46,020 bases of DNA from Clostridia bacterium (lineage in GTDB: Bacteria; Bacillota; Clostridia; UBA1212). Positions within the stretch are counted from its first letter, which is position 1. Every line of letters begins with the position of its first letter. Below, piece by piece: positions 41,371-46,020 of the stretch. Position numbers and translations under genes: made by a program. The notes beneath the pieces are model-generated. The model saw only the letters and a program-made list of their open reading frames with translations. It had not been told where the DNA came from and did not search any database. The DNA is taken from the NCBI GenBank assembly GCA_017625675.1, contig JAGAKK010000066.1, forward strand, positions 1-46,020, written 5' to 3'.

Positions 41371-42261
41371 ATGCGTTATATGAAGGGTGCTTTTCAGGAT
41401 ATTAAAAAAAGACCTGTACTGCTCATTTTTATTATGATCATCGGTGCGGTTATTTGTTTTGCCGAGCAGTTTAATTCGCTTACGCAGGAGTTTGGATCAT
41501 TAAATAAATTATTTTCTACGGATTACGTCACACTTATTTCCGAGGTTGCGGGCTTTATTCAATCAAAAGCCACAGACCCCGGACTTATGACAGTTTCCAT
41601 AGTTATTGCGATTGTTGCGGCTATAGCCTTGGCGGCTGTGTGCGGCGTGCTTTTTTCCGGCTTTGCATATACAAATTACATAACGGTTCTTGATCGTGTG
41701 CACGGAAACATCAGACAGGGGAAAAAGACCTCCCAGATATTTGTGGAGGGTATAAATAAACGTTTCGGCAAGATGACTGGGTTCTTCATCTTCTTTATTC
41801 TGGGAGCGGTTGCGGTTACAGGGCTTTCTGCTTTTTCCGTGATGCCTTCTGCATTGGCTGTGAAGAACGTTATTGCAGGCGATACCGGAGCTATTTTCAG
41901 TATGATATTGATGCTGGCGGTTACCGTGATAATTTTGTTTTTTGCCATAGTGTTTTTTGCTATGTATGTGTCGTTCCTTATGCCCAGCATTATTGCGTTT
42001 AAGAAGGGCTCTGTTAAAGTTGCGCTTCGTATGGTCAATGGTTATTGCTGGTATCTGATTCCCCGTACCGTGGGATTTTTGGCATATATGATCGTAGTGT
42101 CTTTTGTGATGTTGGCGTTTAATTTCGGAGGTGCCTCTACGGTGGGCGCTTTGACTGTGTTCCTTGCAAATTGGCTGCTTAAGTCAATCGGTCTTTTTGT
42201 TTATACTCAGTATGTGTTCTCTACGTATATTGCTATGAAGGACGATATGTTCGAGGAATGA
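41371..42261 (+). CDS. polytopic membrane protein, unknown function
   Basis: 296 residues with about six spans (near 11-28, 70-100, 130-150, 172-205, 227-250 and 260-280). The hydrophobic pattern and the block VSFLMPSIIAFKKGSVKVAL recall the protein at 30820 (FVPYTIALTKFRSRAAF), so the two may be distant paralogs of the GPDPase-membrane/DUF975 type. No catalytic motif is visible. Start: ATG 41371 lies only three bases after GGAG and ATG 41380 twelve bases after it; neither is ideal. Next is murA. Confidence 0.68.
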   Translation: MRYMKGAFQDIKKRPVLLIFIMIIGAVICFAEQFNSLTQEFGSLNKLFSTDYVTLISEVAGFIQSKATDPGLMTVSIVIAIVAAIALAAVCGVLFSGFAYTNYITVLDRVHGNIRQGKKTSQIFVEGINKRFGKMTGFFIFFILGAVAVTGLSAFSVMPSALAVKNVIAGDTGAIFSMILMLAVTVIILFFAIVFFAMYVSFLMPSIIAFKKGSVKVALRMVNGYCWYLIPRTVGFLAYMIVVSFVMLAFNFGGASTVGALTVFLANWLLKSIGLFVYTQYVFSTYIAMKDDMFEE

Positions 42262-42346
42262 TATGTTTTTGCCCTTTGCGTTGCACAGAGGAGGCATTTC
42301 GGGCATAATTTAGTTATTGAAGAATTTTCTGAGCAGGTGTGTTGTT

Positions 42347-43621
42347 TTGAAGAAACTTGTTATTAACGGCGGGAGACCGCTTAAAGGCGATATAATGATC
42401 AGTGGCAGCAAGAACGCAGCAGTTGGAATACTGCCTGCGATTTTACTTGCAGGGGGGCCTTGTACCATTGAAAACGTGCCGGAGGTCTCCGATATAAAGA
42501 TCCTTCTTGAGGTTCTTGAATTATTAGGCGCAAAATGTGAGCAGAACGAAGATGTGGTTACTGTAGATCCTACTGGCGTGTCGTCTTCTGTGGCGCTCTA
42601 TGATAAAATTCGTAAATTAAGAGGTTCTTCCTACCTTATCGGCGCACTTCTGGGAAGATTCGGACGGGCTGAGGTTGCCCTTCCCGGCGGATGTAATTTT
42701 GGCCACAGACCCATTGACCAGCATCTTAAAGGCTTTAAGGCTTTAGGCGCTGAAATTACCGATGATTACGGAAAAGTCGTTGCCTATGCCCCGGACGGAC
42801 TTCACGGCGCAAACATTTATATGGACGTGGTATCAGTAGGCGCTACCATAAATCTCATGCTTGCGGCATGTAAAGCAGAGGGACTTACCGTTCTTGAAAA
42901 CTGTGCAATGGAGCCCCACGTGGTTGATGTTGCAAACTTCCTGAATACCATTGGCGCGAATATAAAAGGCGCAGGAACAAACGTTATAAAGATAAAGGGT
43001 GTGCCTACCCTTGGCAATGCAAAAATATACTCTGTAATTCCTGACCAGATAGAGGCGGGTACGTTTATGATTGCGGCGGCAGCTACGAAAGGCGACGTTA
43101 CCGTGAGAAACATTATTCCGAAGCATCAGGAAGCTCTTACAGCAAAGCTTGAGGAAATGAACGTGGGTATTACCGAGGGTCCGGACTGGATCAGAGTGTA
43201 CCATAAGGGCGATCTTTTGCCCGCTAACGTAAAGACCTTGCCGTATCCCGGATTTCCTACTGATCTGCAGCCCCAGATTGTGACGCTTTTGTGTCTTGCT
43301 GAGGGTGACAGTATCGTTACAGAGGCAGTCTGGTCCTCCAGATTTCAATATATAAGCGAGCTGTGCAGAATGGGCGCTGATATAAGAGTTGCCGATAAGT
43401 CTGCTATGATAAGCGGCGGAAGGCCTTTTAAAGGCGCATCCGTGAGATGTCCCGACCTTCGCGCAGGCGCAGCGTACGTTATTGCGGCATTGGCGGCAGA
43501 GGGACAGTCGAATCTTTACGAGATAAAGTATATTGACAGAGGATATCACCTTATTGAAGAAAAATTGAGAGCGGTAGGCGCGGATATATCCCGTGAAGAT
43601 GCTCCGGAAGAAAATTTATAA
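42347..43621 (+). CDS. murA: UDP-N-acetylglucosamine 1-carboxyvinyltransferase
   Basis: First committed step of peptidoglycan synthesis, transferring enolpyruvate from PEP to UDP-GlcNAc. LVINGGRPLKGDIMISGSKN at the N-terminus, the catalytic Cys in ALPGGCNFGHRPID (Cys 116, the fosfomycin-sensitive form), and ATKGDVTVRNIIPKH all match. 424 residues. The start is the TTG at 42347 (KKLVINGG), with a weak AGGTG upstream; an upstream in-frame TTG at 42317 adds residues with no family match. Confidence 0.95.
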   Translation: MKKLVINGGRPLKGDIMISGSKNAAVGILPAILLAGGPCTIENVPEVSDIKILLEVLELLGAKCEQNEDVVTVDPTGVSSSVALYDKIRKLRGSSYLIGALLGRFGRAEVALPGGCNFGHRPIDQHLKGFKALGAEITDDYGKVVAYAPDGLHGANIYMDVVSVGATINLMLAACKAEGLTVLENCAMEPHVVDVANFLNTIGANIKGAGTNVIKIKGVPTLGNAKIYSVIPDQIEAGTFMIAAAATKGDVTVRNIIPKHQEALTAKLEEMNVGITEGPDWIRVYHKGDLLPANVKTLPYPGFPTDLQPQIVTLLCLAEGDSIVTEAVWSSRFQYISELCRMGADIRVADKSAMISGGRPFKGASVRCPDLRAGAAYVIAALAAEGQSNLYEIKYIDRGYHLIEEKLRAVGADISREDAPEENL

Positions 43622-43656
43622 GCAGAGAAAATTCATAGTACGATAAATAAAGAGAT

Positions 43657-44454
43657 ATGTTGAAATTTTGCAGTTTGTTCAGCGGCAGTAGCGGAAATTG
43701 CATTTTTGTCGGGAACGGAGAAACGAATATATTGATAGACGCAGGCGTAAGCGGAAAGAAGATAGAGAAGGCCCTTAATGAAATTGGGGAAAGCGGCACT
43801 TCTCTCACAGGTATTCTGGTTACCCATGAGCATCAAGACCATATTAACGGTGTGGGCATATTGTCCCGCCGTTTTAAAATACCCGTGTACGCCAATGAAA
43901 AGACCTGGGAGGCTATTGACCGGGAAAAACTTTTAGGGAAAATGCCTGCGGAAAATAGAAGGGTTGTTTCAGCAGGGGACACCGTAAACGTCGGGTCAAT
44001 GCGTATAAAGTCCTGCAGAATATCCCACGATGCGGCAGACCCTGTTTGCTATACTATAAGCTCTGAAGGGCACAAGGTCGGAATTGCCACGGATATGGGT
44101 TTTGTAAGCGACGAAATCAAGACTATCCTGAGAGGCTGCGAATTAGCCCTTGTAGAGGCGAATCACGACGTTGAAATGCTGAAGGCAGGAAAGTACCCAT
44201 ACCAGCTGAAAAGACGAATTTTAAGCGATTCCGGCCATCTTTCCAACGAATCTGCGGCTGAGCTTGTGGCAATGCTTGCAAAACATGGCACGAAACGCTT
44301 TATTTTAGGCCATCTGAGCGAAGAAAACAATTATCCCAAGCTTGCTTACGAGGCAGTAAACTCAGTTCTGAAAATAAAGGGCTTTGACACGGAGAAGGAT
44401 ATTTTCCTGAGGGTGGCAGAACGTGACTGCCCCGGAGACGTTATATTGCTTTAA
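43657..44454 (+). CDS. metallo-beta-lactamase-fold hydrolase, WalJ/YycJ family
   Basis: 265 residues. FCSLFSGSSGNCIFVGNGET opens it; VTHEHQDHING (about 51-61) is the HxHxDH zinc site; GIATDMGFVS and RILSDSGHLSN supply the remaining ligands. YycJ/WalJ is found with the WalRK system in Firmicutes and affects wall metabolism and the timing of DNA replication or repair; its substrate may be DNA ends. It follows murA by 35 bases, without a clear promoter. Confidence 0.9.
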   Translation: MLKFCSLFSGSSGNCIFVGNGETNILIDAGVSGKKIEKALNEIGESGTSLTGILVTHEHQDHINGVGILSRRFKIPVYANEKTWEAIDREKLLGKMPAENRRVVSAGDTVNVGSMRIKSCRISHDAADPVCYTISSEGHKVGIATDMGFVSDEIKTILRGCELALVEANHDVEMLKAGKYPYQLKRRILSDSGHLSNESAAELVAMLAKHGTKRFILGHLSEENNYPKLAYEAVNSVLKIKGFDTEKDIFLRVAERDCPGDVILL

Positions 44455-44465
44455 AGGGAGAAAAT

Positions 44466-44912
44466 ATGCTGAAAATAACTATCCTTGCAGTGGGCAAGAT
44501 AAAAGAGAAATATATGCGTGACGCCATTGACGAATACGTGAAGCGTATGTCAAAGAATTACAAAGTCAATTTCATTGAAGCGCAGGAGCTGGACTCTGTA
44601 GAAAAGGAAGGAAGCGAGCTTTTAAGGCTTCTCCCCGACAATGCGTTTCCCGTGACACTTGACCTTGGCGGAAAGATGATAAGCTCCACGGACCTTGCAG
44701 ATTTCATTGCGGACAATACCTCAATGGGTGTGTCGCATTTTGTATTTATTATCGGCGGGTCTGACGGTCTTGACAAAAGACTTGTTTCAAAAGCAAAACT
44801 GAGTATATGTCTTTCTAAAATGACTTTTACGCACCAGATGGCAAGGCTCATACTCTGCGAGCAACTTTACAGAGCGATGAAGATAAATAACGGTGAAAAA
44901 TACCATAAATGA
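44466..44912 (+). CDS. rlmH: 23S rRNA (pseudouridine1915-N3)-methyltransferase RlmH
   Basis: SPOUT-type methyltransferase that finishes helix 69 on the 70S ribosome. ITILAVGKIKEKYMRDAIDE, then the knot region FIIGGSDGLDKRLVSKAKLS and FTHQMARLILCEQLYRAMKI are diagnostic. 148 residues, about ten shorter than many members, with the essential C-terminal YHK present. Starts twelve bases after the WalJ-like gene, with AGGGAG upstream; both often lie near the replication origin in Firmicutes. Confidence 0.96.
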   Translation: MLKITILAVGKIKEKYMRDAIDEYVKRMSKNYKVNFIEAQELDSVEKEGSELLRLLPDNAFPVTLDLGGKMISSTDLADFIADNTSMGVSHFVFIIGGSDGLDKRLVSKAKLSICLSKMTFTHQMARLILCEQLYRAMKINNGEKYHK

Positions 44913-44944
44913 TATCCGGATAACCTTATAGGGAGGTTTTTGAC

Positions 44945-46020
44945 GTGAACAAGAAGAATTTTGTAATTCTGGCAGCTGTTTTAGGGGTGCTTCTTGCAGG
45001 CATCGTTGTGATAATTTTTGTTTTGAGTACTGCTGAAAAAGGCAATACCGGAAATGCGAATACTGAGCCCCCTTATCCTGTGGGGGAGACTCCGCTTCCC
45101 GAGGGCAATTACTTTGACGATTTTATGTGTATCACCGTAAATATGGGAGAGGACCCGGAAACGGAGAAGAACTTCTGTTGGCAGACTTTTTCGGAAAAAG
45201 AGGGAGGCATCCTCCAATATGCTGTCTGCAGCGGTGAGCCTTCCCCGAACGGCATTGCTTCGGAGGCTTTTGAAAAACTTGATATTAAGGAGAAAACAGC
45301 GGTTTCAGAAAGTGAGATGCTAATGATTCCTGCAGATGGTCAGTACGAATTAAGAGGTCCTGACCTTACGTCCAGGGCCGGATATATTCACAGGGTACAC
45401 CTTGCAGGTCTTACGGCAGGCACGTCATATTATTACCGCGTAGGCGACGGAAAAGGGAACTGGAGCTCTGTGGCGTCATTTAAAACTGCCGGAGAAAACG
45501 AATCGGACTTTTCTTTCCTTTACGTGACTGATTCACAAGGCTTTACAGAGAGCGATTTTTCATTCTGGGGAAGGCTTATAAATACGGCAACGGCGGCCCA
45601 CGAGGATTTTGATTTCATATTGAATCTGGGTGATGCTGTAGAAGACGGAAAAAACCAATATCATTGGCAAATGTTTTTTGATGCGGCAAGAAACGTTATC
45701 AGGAACAATACTTTTGTGAGCGTTGCCGGAAATCAGGACAAGAAATATACGATGACCCATTTTACTTTTGGCGCAGAAGATAACAGAACTGCCCTCGTTT
45801 CGGGATATTACTCTTTTGACTATGGCAACGTGCATTTCACCGTGCTTAACACAGGCGACGGCGACAAGGACCTTGACAAGACCCAGTTAAAATGGCTGGA
45901 GGCTGACCTTGAAAGCGCGGAGGGTAAGGAGAAAATTCTGCTTATCCATAAAGCGCCCTATTCTGATGCGAACCATTGCAATGACGCTGAGATAGTTGCC
46001 ATCAGAAAACAGATTTTGCC
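44945..46020 (+). CDS. exported metallophosphoesterase, purple-acid-phosphatase-like, 3' end outside window
   Basis: The frame is open from GTG 44945 (GGGAGG ten bases upstream) to the window edge, 358 codons. A hydrophobic N-terminus (FVILAAVLGVLLAGIVVIIF) is a signal peptide or anchor. About residues 100-185 look like the N-terminal FN3-like domain of bacterial PAPs (YIHRVHLAGLTAGTSYYYRV). The phosphoesterase core has TDSQG (Asp ~196), NLGDAVEDG (Asp ~230), AGNQD (Asn ~261) and LIHKAPY (His). In the usual order GNH[DE] this protein has GNQD, so the His that is normally a catalytic acid is replaced by Gln. The final GHxH motif would lie beyond the window. Substrate unknown; a cell-surface phosphatase is likely. 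Confidence 0.85.
   Translation, partial: MNKKNFVILAAVLGVLLAGIVVIIFVLSTAEKGNTGNANTEPPYPVGETPLPEGNYFDDFMCITVNMGEDPETEKNFCWQTFSEKEGGILQYAVCSGEPSPNGIASEAFEKLDIKEKTAVSESEMLMIPADGQYELRGPDLTSRAGYIHRVHLAGLTAGTSYYYRVGDGKGNWSSVASFKTAGENESDFSFLYVTDSQGFTESDFSFWGRLINTATAAHEDFDFILNLGDAVEDGKNQYHWQMFFDAARNVIRNNTFVSVAGNQDKKYTMTHFTFGAEDNRTALVSGYYSFDYGNVHFTVLNTGDGDKDLDKTQLKWLEADLESAEGKEKILLIHKAPYSDANHCNDAEIVAIRKQIL

Noticed and set aside
1-46020. Many long open frames on the opposite strand of strong genes (for example 4270-4851 minus, 42833-43549 minus, 28644-29205 plus).
   Set aside because: They lie wholly inside genes with clear family motifs, lack ribosome sites and have no recognisable protein pattern; they are shadows.

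Overview
The window looks like a chromosomal segment of a Gram-positive, low-to-mid GC Clostridia-type bacterium, probably an uncultured anaerobe of an animal gut. Evidence is the gene content: SepF in place of a FtsA-like anchor, the YlxM-Ffh-RpsP-KhpA-RimM order, CarD, a TSCPD protein, an LL-diaminopimelate aminotransferase (DapL) route to meso-diaminopimelate, a T-box leader, AGGAGG ribosome sites and near-consensus sigma-A promoters with 17-nt spacers. No rRNA, tRNA, CRISPR array, prophage or insertion-sequence transposase was seen. Most of the window is housekeeping DNA with accessory islets.

Layout. 1-2808: end of a DHH phosphoesterase gene, truB and ribF, tightly packed. 2866-9870: envelope and division operon (lgt, a RodA/FtsW-type polymerase, a methionine-gamma-lyase-like PLP enzyme, an HlyD-like anchored protein, the PLP-homeostasis protein YggS/YlmE, sepF). 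9957-12404: small membrane protein, then a strong promoter, a T-box leader with a probable leucine specifier and an acyl-CoA synthetase. 12572-13405 (minus): membrane protein of unknown function. 13799-15793: possible carbohydrate-active enzyme. 15855-18278 (minus): maf, an aldo/keto reductase with ferredoxin motifs, and a HAD phosphatase, overlapping end to end. 18554-20596: GH36 alpha-galactosidase. 20799-22658: HTH + AAA-ATPase-like + PD-(D/E)XK protein. 22711-28153: large GH106-like glycosidase, B12-binding radical SAM protein, DJ-1/PfpI protein. 28386-29492 (minus): galactokinase interrupted by an amber codon. 29632-31758: carD and two membrane proteins. 31762-33548 (minus): ROK sugar kinase and truA. 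33811-35082: probable exported papain-like cysteine peptidase. 35195-35693: remnant of a DUF4160 gene and a DUF2442-HTH protein. 35822-38610: SRP/ribosome operon. 38849-41203: dapF, dapL, TSCPD protein. 41371-46020: membrane protein, murA, WalJ-like hydrolase, rlmH and a truncated metallophosphoesterase.

How the genes fit together. Two themes recur: cell-wall growth and division (lgt, RodA-type polymerase, SepF, MurA, WalJ, DapF/DapL) and use of plant or host glycans (GH36, GH106-like enzyme, GalK, ROK kinase). The signals that ordinary annotation would miss are: (1) a dispersed family of palindromes with a shared G-rich core and arms whose sequence varies but stays self-complementary; (2) a T-box controlling an acyl-CoA ligase; (3) an in-frame TAG in galK followed by 30 conserved-looking codons; (4) a 14-residue remnant of DUF4160 in front of a DUF2442-HTH gene with a palindrome in its promoter; (5) an internal ribosome site in sepF that would give an isoform without the membrane helix; (6) a secreted cysteine-peptidase candidate. 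Function calls rest on motifs read by eye; no database search was run.
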